Part shown: in pieces, positions 16,630 to 24,757 of the stretch | Layout of the letters: each line of letters begins with the position of its first letter | Numbering within the stretch: the first letter of the stretch is position 1 | Assembly (NCBI GenBank): GCA_009776905.1 | Contig: WRMX01000001.1 | Location: 1-53,670 of the forward strand | Reading direction: 5' to 3' | From: Oscillospiraceae bacterium | GTDB taxonomy: Bacteria > Bacillota > Clostridia > Oscillospirales > Oscillospiraceae | Length of the DNA: 53,670 nucleotides | Notes under the pieces: model-generated | What the model saw: the letters and a program-made list of their open reading frames with translations, nothing else | Told to the model about the DNA's origin: nothing | The model's database searches: none | Program-made: the position numbers and the translations under genes

Positions 16630-19029
16630 TTACTTTATAATTAAGTTCACCAGCTTGTTCTTGACGACTATAGTGCGGACGATTTCCTTCCCATCGATAA
16701 TGCGCGCGATCTTTTCATCGGCGACGGCCGCGCTTATAACAGTCTCATCGTCAGAATCCGGAGCAACGAACACAGTCCCCCGCAGCTTCCCGCCGATCTG
16801 CACTGCAATCTCGCGCACGGCGTCAAGGGTTTTGCTCTCGTCGAACACCGGCCAGGGCTGCTCTGCAGCAAAGCCGTCAAACCCCTGCATCTCCCAAAGC
16901 TCCTCGGCTATGTGCGGCGCAAACGGAGATAATAGGTTCAGCAGAACCTTTAAATCACCGCGCGACGGTGCCTTTTCGTAATAATCGTTGACAAGCGACA
17001 TTAGCGTCGCAATTGCCGTGTTGAACTTCAGCGCCTCGATGTCGCTCCCGACCTTTTTTATCGCGCGATGGATCGCGAGCTCATGCGCGGCGGAATACTC
17101 GTCGCCGCCGCCAACGCGCTCTTCTGAAAGATTCCACACGCGGTCCAGAAACCTCTTGCAGCCTTTTACCGCGCTTTGCGACCACAAAGCCGTCTTTTCA
17201 AAGTCGCCAATGAACATTATATACAGGCGCAAGGTGTCCGTCCCGTATTCGCCGATGATATCATCGGGATTTATGACATTTCCGCGCGATTTGCTCATTT
17301 TTTGCCCATCTTCGCCGAGGATCATGCCATGGCTCGTCCGCTTCATGTATGGTTCGTGGAAAGGTACGACTCCGATGTCAAAAAGAAACTTATGCCAAAA
17401 ACGAGAATAGAGCAAATGCAGCGTGGTGTGCTCCATCCCGCCGTTGTACCAATCCACGGGCGTCCAATAATCCAATGCCTTGTTTGAAGCCAGCGCGTTT
17501 TTGTTCGCAACGTCCGTGTAGCGGAGGAAATACCAGCTCGAACCCGCCCATTGCGGCATCGTGTCCGTCTCCCTCTGCGCAGGTCCGCCGCATTTCGGGC
17601 AGTCCGTCGAAGTCCACTCCGGCATCGCAGCCAACGGGCTCTCCCCTGTTTCTGTCGTCTCATAATTTTCGACGTTAGGCAGGAGCAGCGGCAGGTCGCT
17701 TTCCGTAACCGCGACATAGCCGCATTTTTCGCAATGGACGATCGGTATCGGCTCGCCCCAGTAGCGTTGGCGCGAAAAGACCCAGTCACGCAACTTGTAG
17801 TTGATTTTTTCTTCTCCCAGACCTTTGTCCGCAAGCCATTTCGTGATGGTGGCGATGGCGTCGTTTACAGGCAGCCCGGATATGAAGCCGGAATTGACCA
17901 TAACGCCATTGTCGCAGTCCGTATAAGCTTCCTTTTCAATGTCGCCGCCGGCGACGACCTCGACAATCGGCAGATCGAATTTCTTTGCGAATTCCCAGTC
18001 GCGCTGGTCATGGCCGGGCACCGCCATAATAGCTCCCGTCCCATAAGATGCGAGCACATAATCCGATATATATATTGGAATCTCGCGCTCGGTCACCGGG
18101 TTTATCGCGCGAATCCCCTTGATTTCCACGCCTGTCTTGTCTTTCGCCAGCTCCGTCCTCTCAAAATCGGATTTTTTGGCAGCAGTCTCCTGATATGCCT
18201 TGATCTCATCCGGATTGTCGGCGAGCCATTTTTGCAACAATTGATGCTCCGGCGAGATGACCATGTAAGTCGCGCCGAACAGCGTATCCGGCCTGGTCGT
18301 AAAGACCCGCAGAGCGTCGCCCGCCGTCGTTTTGAAGTCCACTTCGGCGCCGACAGATCTGCCTATCCAGTTGCGCTGTTGAATCTTGACACGCTCGATG
18401 TAATCGACGTCGTCGAGGTCGTCCGCCAGCCGCTGCGCGTATTTCGTGATCCGCAGCATCCACTGGCTCTTTTCGCGCCTGACGACCGGCGCGCCGCAGC
18501 GCTCGCACTCGCCGTCGACGACTTCTTCGTTCGCAAGGACGCATTTGCACGACGTGCACCAATTCACGGGTATCTGCGCTTTATATGCCAGCCCGTTTTC
18601 AAACAGTTTGAGGAATATCCACTGCGTCCATTTATAGTATTCGGGGTCGGTCGTGTCGACGCACCTGTCCCAGTCAAAGCTGTAGCCGAGCATTTTCAGC
18701 TGCTCGGAAAAACGTTTGATGTTGTTGCGCGTGACGTCCGACGGGTGCAGCTTGTTTTTGATCGCATAGTTTTCCGTCGGCAGCCCGAACGCATCGAACC
18801 CTATGGGAAACAAAACGTTGTAGCCTTGCATGCGCCTCTTCCGCGCCACGATGTCCATGGCGGTGTATGGGCGCGGATGCCCGAGGTGCAGCCCGTCGCC
18901 CGATGGGTATGGGAATTCCACCAGTACGTAATATTTTGGCTTTGCGCTGTCGTTTTCGGCGGCAAATGGCCGCGTGGCTTCCCAGCGGTTTTGCCATTTC
19001 TTTTCAATTTGCTTGAAATCATATTTCAT
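16630..19029 (-). CDS. leuS: leucyl-tRNA synthetase
   Basis: Class I synthetase charging tRNA-Leu, 799 residues from the ATG at 19029. Signatures are PYPSGDGLHLGHPR (HIGH region), a zinc-binding-like cysteine block near CTSCKCVLANEEVVDGECERCG, an editing domain with TTRPDTLFGATYM, the AVPGHDQRD block, DTMPQWAGSSWYFLRY, and GQKMSKSRGNV (KMSKS). The C-terminal tRNA-binding domains are present. The open frame extends 10 codons upstream into a tetranucleotide repeat, but GGAAGGA before 19029 and the family start M-K-Y-D-F support the shorter form. It lies downstream of rsgA on the same strand, across a 4-bp microsatellite. No T-box leader was found. Confidence 0.97.
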   Translation of the reverse strand: MKYDFKQIEKKWQNRWEATRPFAAENDSAKPKYYVLVEFPYPSGDGLHLGHPRPYTAMDIVARKRRMQGYNVLFPIGFDAFGLPTENYAIKNKLHPSDVTRNNIKRFSEQLKMLGYSFDWDRCVDTTDPEYYKWTQWIFLKLFENGLAYKAQIPVNWCTSCKCVLANEEVVDGECERCGAPVVRREKSQWMLRITKYAQRLADDLDDVDYIERVKIQQRNWIGRSVGAEVDFKTTAGDALRVFTTRPDTLFGATYMVISPEHQLLQKWLADNPDEIKAYQETAAKKSDFERTELAKDKTGVEIKGIRAINPVTEREIPIYISDYVLASYGTGAIMAVPGHDQRDWEFAKKFDLPIVEVVAGGDIEKEAYTDCDNGVMVNSGFISGLPVNDAIATITKWLADKGLGEEKINYKLRDWVFSRQRYWGEPIPIVHCEKCGYVAVTESDLPLLLPNVENYETTETGESPLAAMPEWTSTDCPKCGGPAQRETDTMPQWAGSSWYFLRYTDVANKNALASNKALDYWTPVDWYNGGMEHTTLHLLYSRFWHKFLFDIGVVPFHEPYMKRTSHGMILGEDGQKMSKSRGNVINPDDIIGEYGTDTLRLYIMFIGDFEKTALWSQSAVKGCKRFLDRVWNLSEERVGGGDEYSAAHELAIHRAIKKVGSDIEALKFNTAIATLMSLVNDYYEKAPSRGDLKVLLNLLSPFAPHIAEELWEMQGFDGFAAEQPWPVFDESKTLDAVREIAVQIGGKLRGTVFVAPDSDDETVISAAVADEKIARIIDGKEIVRTIVVKNKLVNLIIK

Positions 19030-19053
19030 CGGTTGTGGTCCTTCCATCCGTAA

Positions 19054-19193
19054 ATTCATTCATTCATTCATTCATTCATTCATTCATTCATTCAATCAGT
19101 CATTCAGTCAGTCAGTCAGTCAGTCATTCAGTCAGTCAGTCAGTCAGTCAGTCAGTCAGTCAGTCAGTCAGTCAGTCAGTCAGTCAGTCATCC
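19054..19193. repeat. tetranucleotide microsatellite, 35 units, between rsgA and leuS
   Basis: An uninterrupted run of 35 four-base units: ten ATTC, then AATC, AGTC, ATTC, five AGTC, ATTC, fifteen AGTC and a final ATCC (plus strand). It begins one base from the rsgA stop and ends 25 bp before the leuS start. In the leuS sense direction the GAAT part repeatedly spells ATG AAT GAA TGA, each TGA overlapping the next ATG. Such tracts are prone to slippage, so unit number may vary. Confidence 0.95.
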
Positions 19194-19194
19194 G

Positions 19195-20316
19195 TCAATG
19201 GTGCCTTGCCCCTGTCTCCCAAGACTTCATTTCCTTTGCTTGCTCGTATAATTTCAAATAGCTGCCGTAGCGTGTTTCCTGAATGTCGCCTGATGCAAGC
19301 GCCTCCAGCACCAAGCAGCCCGGTTCCTTCACATGCGCGCAGTCCGGGAAGCGGCAATCGCCGATATATTGCTCAAAGTCCGGGAACAAGCATTGCAACT
19401 CCTCTTTTTGCGACAGCCTGTCCGTGTCGAAAGCGGAAAAGCCGGGAGTGTCCGCGACAATCGCGCCGCCGGGCAGCTTAAATAGCTCGACATGGCGGGT
19501 CGTGTGCCTCCCCCTCCCCAGTTTATAGCTGACATCGCCTGTCTTAATGTGGAAATTCGGGTCAAGAATGTTCAAAATGCTCGACTTCCCTACCCCGGAA
19601 TTGCCTGTGAACACAGAAACCGCGCCTTTGATCGCTTCCAGCAGCTCATTAACGCCCTCGCCAGTCTCCGCGCTTGTCCTGACCGTCCTGAAACCAGCGG
19701 CGCTGTAGATGTCAAATAGTCGTTTGGCGGGGTCGAGGTCGCATTTGTTGATGCATATAACCGCCTCGCAGCCGTTTTTTATGGCAGAAACGGTCATCCT
19801 GTCTATGAGATATGGGTCCGTCACAGGGATGGCCGCCGATGCGACTATGACCATGATGTCGACGTTCGTGACCGGCGGCCTGCTGAAAATGTTTTTTCGG
19901 GGCAATATTTCCATGATGTAGCCTTTGCCGGGCTCCGTGGGGGCATATGCGACGCGGTCGCCAACGTATGGGGAGTTGCTTTCGAGCCTGAATCGCCCGC
20001 GCGCCCTGCATTCGACGATTTCGCCCGGCATGCCGGTGTTGGCGCCCATTGTGCCGACGCCGCCGTCGTCCGCCAAGCCAACGCTGCCGGCCGTTAAGTC
20101 CGCGCCGCCGTCTGTCAAGTCCGCGCCGCCGCCCGCAAAGCCCACGCCGCCGTCTGTCAAGCCCGAGCCGCTGTCTGTCAAGCCCGCGCCGTCGTCTGCA
20201 CGTTGCGGCGCATTGGCCGCCATCCGCGCGGCGGGCTCGACGTAATAAAACCCGCTCATCGCCTTGAAAATGATCCCCTCCGCCAAAGGCGGCGCGTTTC
20301 CAAAATCACCCTCCAT
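19195..20316 (-). CDS. rsgA: ribosome small-subunit maturation GTPase RsgA with repeat insertion
   Basis: Circularly permuted GTPase acting late in 30S assembly. The order is an OB-fold with SGFYYV...ECRARGRFR and VGDRVAY, the permuted G domain with NKCDLD (G4), GNSGVGKSS (P-loop) and DTPG (G3), LGRGRHTTRH, and a C-terminal zinc knuckle C..C.H..EPGC. It has 373 residues, against about 300 usual. The excess is a 65-70 residue insertion inside the OB-fold loop (residues about 28-99) made largely of 7-residue repeats of the LTDGGAD type. The ATG at 20316 (AGGAG 11 nt upstream) is preferred; a TTG at 20325 overlaps the prkC stop. It sits in the usual prpC-prkC-rsgA order. Confidence 0.94.
   Translation of the reverse strand: MEGDFGNAPPLAEGIIFKAMSGFYYVEPAARMAANAPQRADDGAGLTDSGSGLTDGGVGFAGGGADLTDGGADLTAGSVGLADDGGVGTMGANTGMPGEIVECRARGRFRLESNSPYVGDRVAYAPTEPGKGYIMEILPRKNIFSRPPVTNVDIMVIVASAAIPVTDPYLIDRMTVSAIKNGCEAVICINKCDLDPAKRLFDIYSAAGFRTVRTSAETGEGVNELLEAIKGAVSVFTGNSGVGKSSILNILDPNFHIKTGDVSYKLGRGRHTTRHVELFKLPGGAIVADTPGFSAFDTDRLSQKEELQCLFPDFEQYIGDCRFPDCAHVKEPGCLVLEALASGDIQETRYGSYLKLYEQAKEMKSWETGARHH
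20062..20187 (-). repeat. 21-bp coding repeat inside rsgA
   Basis: About six tandem 21-bp units encoding heptads such as SGLTDGG, ADLTDGG, ADLTAGS and VGLADDG. They lie within the loop between two OB-fold strands of RsgA. The period is a multiple of three, so the frame is kept. Confidence 0.85.
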
Positions 20317-20321
20317 CAGGC

Positions 20322-22607
20322 TCAAGGCTCCTCGACGGCGCCACCGTCAACATCGTCAGGCGTGGGCGCTTCCGGCGGCATCACGGCGCCATCGCCATCC
20401 GTAGGCGTATCCGTGTCCCCGGGGTCGACCGGATGCTCCGGCTCCTCGGGCTCGGCCGGTGGCTCTTCCTCCCCCGGTTCGTCTGGGGGCTCTTCCTCCC
20501 CCGGTTCATCGGTGGGCTCCTCCTCCAAGGGGTCCGGAGAAGGTTCCTCCTCCACAGGATCCGGAGACGGCGTTTCCTCCGGGCCTGCCGAGATATGCAC
20601 TTCGATCGAGGCGGGCACGGTGATCATCTGCCCGATTTTTTCAATGAATATCACGGTGCCTTTCGGCATGTCGGAAGCATATTCAAAGAAAATCGGCGTA
20701 ATGTCATTGCTCCTGAACGCGGCCTCAAGCTGCTCTTTCGTGCTTCCTTTCAGATCAGGCACTTCCGCCTTCACGTTTTCCGGCCCCGCGCTGTAAATAA
20801 TCGTGACGCTGTTGCCGCGCGCAAGGCTGCTTCCCGCATCCGGAATCGTCCTGATTACATATCCTTTTTCGATGTCGCTGACAACGGGTTCCTCGATAAT
20901 GGAAAGCCCGATGCCTAGGCTGTCAAGCTCGTTCCTCGCCTGGCTGAAATGCAGTTCGATCAAATATGGCATCTGTATCGACGGCTCGCCGCCCAGCGAC
21001 ACCGTCAGGTCGATATTGCGCTTGTTCCCGGGCAGCGGCGCGTCAATTACCGTTCCTGCCGCAGGGCTTTGCGAAATAATGAGGCCTTCGGGAACTTCGT
21101 TGCTGAAAACATACTCAGGGCTCCTGAAATTATAATAATCGACGAAATCTTCTTTGATGATTATATCGGCATATACCCTGTTCACGAAATCGGGAATCTC
21201 CAGCTGCTCGCGTTCCTGCGGGCTGAAAATGTCCTTCAACAAATAGTTCCACATGAACACGACGACGGCAATCAGAAACAAAACTATGAAGAACACTCCG
21301 ACGAGGGTCGACGTATTCGCCGCCTTCTTTTTGGAAGCGCGGTATTCGTCGGCGGTCATGTCCGGCTTCTTTTTGGAAGACGCGACCTTTTGCCCGGCGG
21401 CAGCCGCAGGCCTCCGTTCCGGCCTCGGATCGAGAGCCGTTGACGCCCGCCTTTCGACCCTTTGCTCCGGCGCGGCGGCGTTGCCGCCGGCGGATGAAGG
21501 CGATGCGCCGCCTGCCAGGGAGGAGCCGGGGGCGGCGGAGGATGGGCCCGAGCCGGCGGAAGCCCTCGACGCGGAAGCCCTCGACGCGGAAGCAGATGCG
21601 GATGCGGAGGGGGACGCGGAGGGGGACGCCAAAGCGGTAGGGCCGCCGCGTTCCGACCTGCGCGAAGGCGCGATCACCGACGCCGATTGCACGACACGGG
21701 TGTCCTGCTCGTCATAAACATCGGCGAGCTGCCTGTCCCTCGGTTCGGAAGGGGTATATTTAAACACTATTGACGGGTTTTTACGGAACTCTTCAAGATC
21801 GTTCAGCATTTCATCCGCAGTCGTAAAACGCATGTTCAAGTCCGGCTCCATGGCGTGCATCGTGATATCCTCAAGGCCGACGGGGATATCGGGGTTGAGC
21901 TCACGGGGCATCAGCGGAATCGCGCTTATGTGCTGGATGGCTACCGAAACCGCGGACTCGCCGACAAACGGCAGTCTGCTCGTCAGCATCTCGTACATGA
22001 CCACGCCGACCGAATAAATATCGGACCGCGCGTCGACATGCCCGCCCTTTGCCTGCTCGGGAGATATATAATGGACAGATCCGAGAGCCTCCTGCGTCAG
22101 CGTGTTCTGCGCCATCAGCAGCCTCGCGATGCCGAAATCCGCCACCTTGACGCTGCCGTCCTTTAGAATCATGATGTTATGTGGCTTGATGTCGCGGTGG
22201 ATAATGCCCCGCGAATGCGCGTGCCCCAACGCTTTAGTGACCTGCGTCGCGAAATGCAGGGCCTCTTTCCAATTGAGGAGGCCTTTGCGGTTTATGTATT
22301 GTTTAAGCGTAATGCCCTCAATGAGTTCCATTACGATAAATTCGATGTTGTCTGAACGGCTGACATCATATACCGCGACTATGTTCGGATGCGAGAGCAT
22401 GCCGACGGCCTGCGACTCCGTGTGGAAACGGCGCCTGAAATCCTCGTCGCCCGCTAAGTCTTCTTTAAGAATCTTTATGGCGACATACCTGTTCAAGCGG
22501 TGGCATCGCGCCTTATACACCAGAGCCATGCCGCCGGTGCCGATGAGCTCCAGTATTTCATACCTATTATCAAGAATCCTGCCTATGTACTTTTCAGTAT
22601 TATCCAT
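20322..22607 (-). CDS. prkC: PASTA-domain serine/threonine protein kinase PrkC
   Basis: Membrane eukaryotic-type Ser/Thr kinase that senses muropeptides or lipid II through PASTA domains, controlling growth and spore germination in Firmicutes. From the ATG at 22607 (AGGAG 8 nt upstream) it has 761 residues. The kinase domain spans residues about 14-275 with GTGGMALVY, catalytic Lys45, HRDIKPHN (137-144) and DFG (157-159). The juxtamembrane stretch has Ser-Ala repeats (about 326-360). One TM helix spans 434-456. Three extracellular PASTA repeats (about 469-680) precede a tail of repeated PDP-EEEP units. Upstream is its phosphatase prpC; downstream is rsgA, a known PrkC substrate in Bacillus. 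Confidence 0.96.
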   Translation of the reverse strand: MDNTEKYIGRILDNRYEILELIGTGGMALVYKARCHRLNRYVAIKILKEDLAGDEDFRRRFHTESQAVGMLSHPNIVAVYDVSRSDNIEFIVMELIEGITLKQYINRKGLLNWKEALHFATQVTKALGHAHSRGIIHRDIKPHNIMILKDGSVKVADFGIARLLMAQNTLTQEALGSVHYISPEQAKGGHVDARSDIYSVGVVMYEMLTSRLPFVGESAVSVAIQHISAIPLMPRELNPDIPVGLEDITMHAMEPDLNMRFTTADEMLNDLEEFRKNPSIVFKYTPSEPRDRQLADVYDEQDTRVVQSASVIAPSRRSERGGPTALASPSASPSASASASASRASASRASAGSGPSSAAPGSSLAGGASPSSAGGNAAAPEQRVERRASTALDPRPERRPAAAAGQKVASSKKKPDMTADEYRASKKKAANTSTLVGVFFIVLFLIAVVVFMWNYLLKDIFSPQEREQLEIPDFVNRVYADIIIKEDFVDYYNFRSPEYVFSNEVPEGLIISQSPAAGTVIDAPLPGNKRNIDLTVSLGGEPSIQMPYLIELHFSQARNELDSLGIGLSIIEEPVVSDIEKGYVIRTIPDAGSSLARGNSVTIIYSAGPENVKAEVPDLKGSTKEQLEAAFRSNDITPIFFEYASDMPKGTVIFIEKIGQMITVPASIEVHISAGPEETPSPDPVEEEPSPDPLEEEPTDEPGEEEPPDEPGEEEPPAEPEEPEHPVDPGDTDTPTDGDGAVMPPEAPTPDDVDGGAVEEP

Positions 22608-22733
22608 ATGCGTATCTCCTAACCTGAGGAATTCGCCCATACAACCCAAGATAAATGCCGGGCACTGACGCGGGGTTGAGGTTTGGACGCGAAGATAGCG
22701 AAAAATTTGAAATATGCTGTGAAAAATCAAAAA

Positions 22734-23477
22734 TCATTTCGTGAAAACGACAGCGGTAACATTGTCTGGGGCGCCGCGCGCAAGCGAAATCTCGATCAGG
22801 TTTTCGCAGCATTCGCGCGCATCCTTTCCGCGCTGCATTTCGATGAGTATCTCGTCATCCATCACGATGTTCGAGACCCCGTCGGAACACAACAGCAACT
22901 GCTCGCCGCTGTCCATCGCAAGGAAAAACACATCGGGCTTTTCAATGTTGCTGGTCCCGAGTGCGCGCGTGATGAGATGCTTGCTCGGGTGCATATATGA
23001 TTCGGCGCGCGTGAGGTCGCCCCTGATAATCATATCCTCGACGACGGAATGGTCCCGCGTTATTTGCTTTATGTTCCCTGTTTGGATGTAATATGCCCTG
23101 CTGTCTCCGATATTTACGATGATTTCCCCGCCGGAATATGAAAGGGCAGCCGTCAGCGTCGTCCCCATCCCGGCAAATTCATCGTCACGGCTGCTTTTCA
23201 TAAAGACGGCCCTGTTGGCGGCGAAAACGGATTCCGTCATCTTTTGAGTCATGCTTTTCACAGTTTCGGACTCATCGAACCCTTCGACATATTTGCCCAT
23301 ATGATGCATGAAGGTCTCGGCGGCAAGCATGCTTGCGACGTTTCCGGCCTTGGCGCCGCCCATGCCATCGCAGACGACAAGAATGGCGATTTTTTTGTCG
23401 TCGTCGAAGAGGGTTTTGAAGACATCCTGGTTTTGGCGCCTTATTTTTCCGCTGTTGGTCGCTCCCCAAAGCTCCAT
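22734..23477 (-). CDS. prpC: PP2C-type protein phosphatase PrpC
   Basis: Metal-dependent serine/threonine phosphatase of 247 residues that reverses phosphorylation by PrkC. It begins with the family-typical MELWGATNSGKIRRQNQD. Metal-ligand motifs are VCDGMGGAKAG, GDSRAYYI, the H-S segment TRDHSVVEDM, LCSDGVSN and the final PDNVTAVV. The ATG at 23477 follows AGAGGAG by 6 nt. It lies 126 bp upstream of prkC and downstream of rlmN, the conserved Firmicute order. A 31-bp tandem repeat fills the gap to rlmN. Confidence 0.96.
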   Translation of the reverse strand: MELWGATNSGKIRRQNQDVFKTLFDDDKKIAILVVCDGMGGAKAGNVASMLAAETFMHHMGKYVEGFDESETVKSMTQKMTESVFAANRAVFMKSSRDDEFAGMGTTLTAALSYSGGEIIVNIGDSRAYYIQTGNIKQITRDHSVVEDMIIRGDLTRAESYMHPSKHLITRALGTSNIEKPDVFFLAMDSGEQLLLCSDGVSNIVMDDEILIEMQRGKDARECCENLIEISLARGAPDNVTAVVFTK

Positions 23478-23527
23478 GCAGTACTCCTCTGATTATTGTA
23501 TCCGTTAAACGAGTCCGGCGTTGCCGC

Positions 23528-23718
23528 TCACGCCCTTGCGCGGGGCGCAGGCCTCATGCCAATCCCTTGCGCGGGGCGTAGGACTCACGTCAATCCCTTG
23601 CGCGGGGCGTAGGACTCACGTCAATCCTTTGCGCGGGGCGTAGGACTCACGTCAATCCCTTGCGCGGGGCGTAGGACTCACGTCAATCCTTTGCGCGGGG
23701 CGCAGGACTCATGCCATT
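23528..23718. repeat. 31-bp tandem repeat array between rlmN and prpC
   Basis: Six to seven direct copies with exact 31-bp spacing; TTGCGCGGGGCG starts at 23536, 23567, 23598, 23629, 23660 and 23691. There is no spacer sequence, so it is not a CRISPR. The first copy in the rlmN direction includes the final Gly-Met-Ala-stop codons of rlmN, so the array appears to have grown from the rlmN 3' end. It would be transcribed between rlmN and prpC. Confidence 0.93.
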
Positions 23719-24737
23719 CCCTTCCGCTGGCGGAGCTGCCCGCAAGCAGCGTCTATATCTCCGCCCAATCTGCGGCGGAGCGTATAATTGACTCCCCTGT
23801 CTTTCAGCACCCGCGTGAAGGCATCGAAGCTCGCCTTCCCGCAAGGGGCGAACCCGCGTTCGGGCACTTCGTTTAACAAAATGAGGTTTAAATGGCTGCC
23901 GGAATGCGCGAGCCTGTCCGCAAGCAGTTCCGCCTGCCAAGAATAATCGTTGACGCCGCCTATCATTGCGTATTCATATGTCACGCGCCTTCCGGTCGCT
24001 GCGAAATATCTTTCGCACGCCGAAAAAAGCTCAGCGACTCCGCCGGAGCTGTTGATCGGCATCAACCGCGACCGCGTCTCGTCGTCGGGCGCGTGAAGCG
24101 AAACCGCCAATGTAGATTTTATATCAAGTTCAGCCATTTTGTCAATCTTTTCGACAATTCCGCAAGTAGATAATGAAATATGGCGCGTGCCGATATTCAG
24201 CCCGAGGGGATGGGTGGCAAGCTCCAAAAATTTCATGACGTTTTCAAAGTTGTCAAGGGGCTCTCCGATCCCCATCAGTACGACGTTCGAGATCCTCTTC
24301 CCTGCATCCCGCTGCGAAAACAGGATCTGGTCGAGCATTTCGGAGGCAGCAAGATTGCGCTCCAAGCCTCCGATCGTCGACGCGCAAAAAGCGCATCCCA
24401 TCCTACAGCCGACTTGCGTCGATATGCAAACGGTCAGCCCATGCTCATATTCCATCAAAACGCTCTCTATCGAATTGCCGTCATCAAATCGCCATAGGTA
24501 TTTTACCGTGCCGTCGATTTTGGAGGCCTGCTTTTGGAGCATTTCGGGAGCTGAAATGTAGAACTCGTCCGAGAGCCGCTGCCGCAGGGCTTCCGAAAGG
24601 TTCGTCATCTCCGAGAAAGCGGTGGCGCAGTCGTGCAGCCAGCGAAAGACCTGCTCCGCGCGGAACGGGCGCTCGCCTATCGACGCGAAATATGCTTCCA
24701 AATCCGTTGGCGACAATGACTTAATATCTGATTTCAA
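23709..24737 (-). CDS. rlmN: dual-specificity rRNA/tRNA methyltransferase RlmN
   Basis: Radical SAM enzyme methylating C2 of A2503 in 23S rRNA and A37 of some tRNAs. It has 342 residues from the TTG at 24737, which follows GAGG by 8 nt and gives MKSDIKSLSPTDLEAYF. The longer upstream frame would overlap rsmB and is unlikely. Motifs are the N-terminal helical domain with GERPFRAEQVFRWLH, QVGCRMGCAFCAS holding the CX3CX2C iron-sulfur site, GIGEPLDN, ISLSTCGIV, and the essential C-terminal cysteine in DIDAACGQLR. It is separated from rsmB by 20 bp. Its last codons form the first unit of the 31-bp array. Confidence 0.96.
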   Translation of the reverse strand: MKSDIKSLSPTDLEAYFASIGERPFRAEQVFRWLHDCATAFSEMTNLSEALRQRLSDEFYISAPEMLQKQASKIDGTVKYLWRFDDGNSIESVLMEYEHGLTVCISTQVGCRMGCAFCASTIGGLERNLAASEMLDQILFSQRDAGKRISNVVLMGIGEPLDNFENVMKFLELATHPLGLNIGTRHISLSTCGIVEKIDKMAELDIKSTLAVSLHAPDDETRSRLMPINSSGGVAELFSACERYFAATGRRVTYEYAMIGGVNDYSWQAELLADRLAHSGSHLNLILLNEVPERGFAPCGKASFDAFTRVLKDRGVNYTLRRRLGGDIDAACGQLRQRKGMA

Positions 24738-24757
24738 TAATAATACCTCGTCGCAAG

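Noticed and set aside
17551..19053. 500-codon plus-strand open frame opposite leuS
   Set aside because: It is antisense to a fully conserved leuS, shows no family similarity, and such frames are expected in GC-rich genes.
19030..19053. T-box or other leader riboswitch before leuS
   Set aside because: Only 165 bp separate rsgA and leuS, and almost all of it is tetranucleotide repeat.
23528..23718. 31-bp repeats considered as a CRISPR array
   Set aside because: The copies are head-to-tail with no unique spacers, and no cas genes are present.
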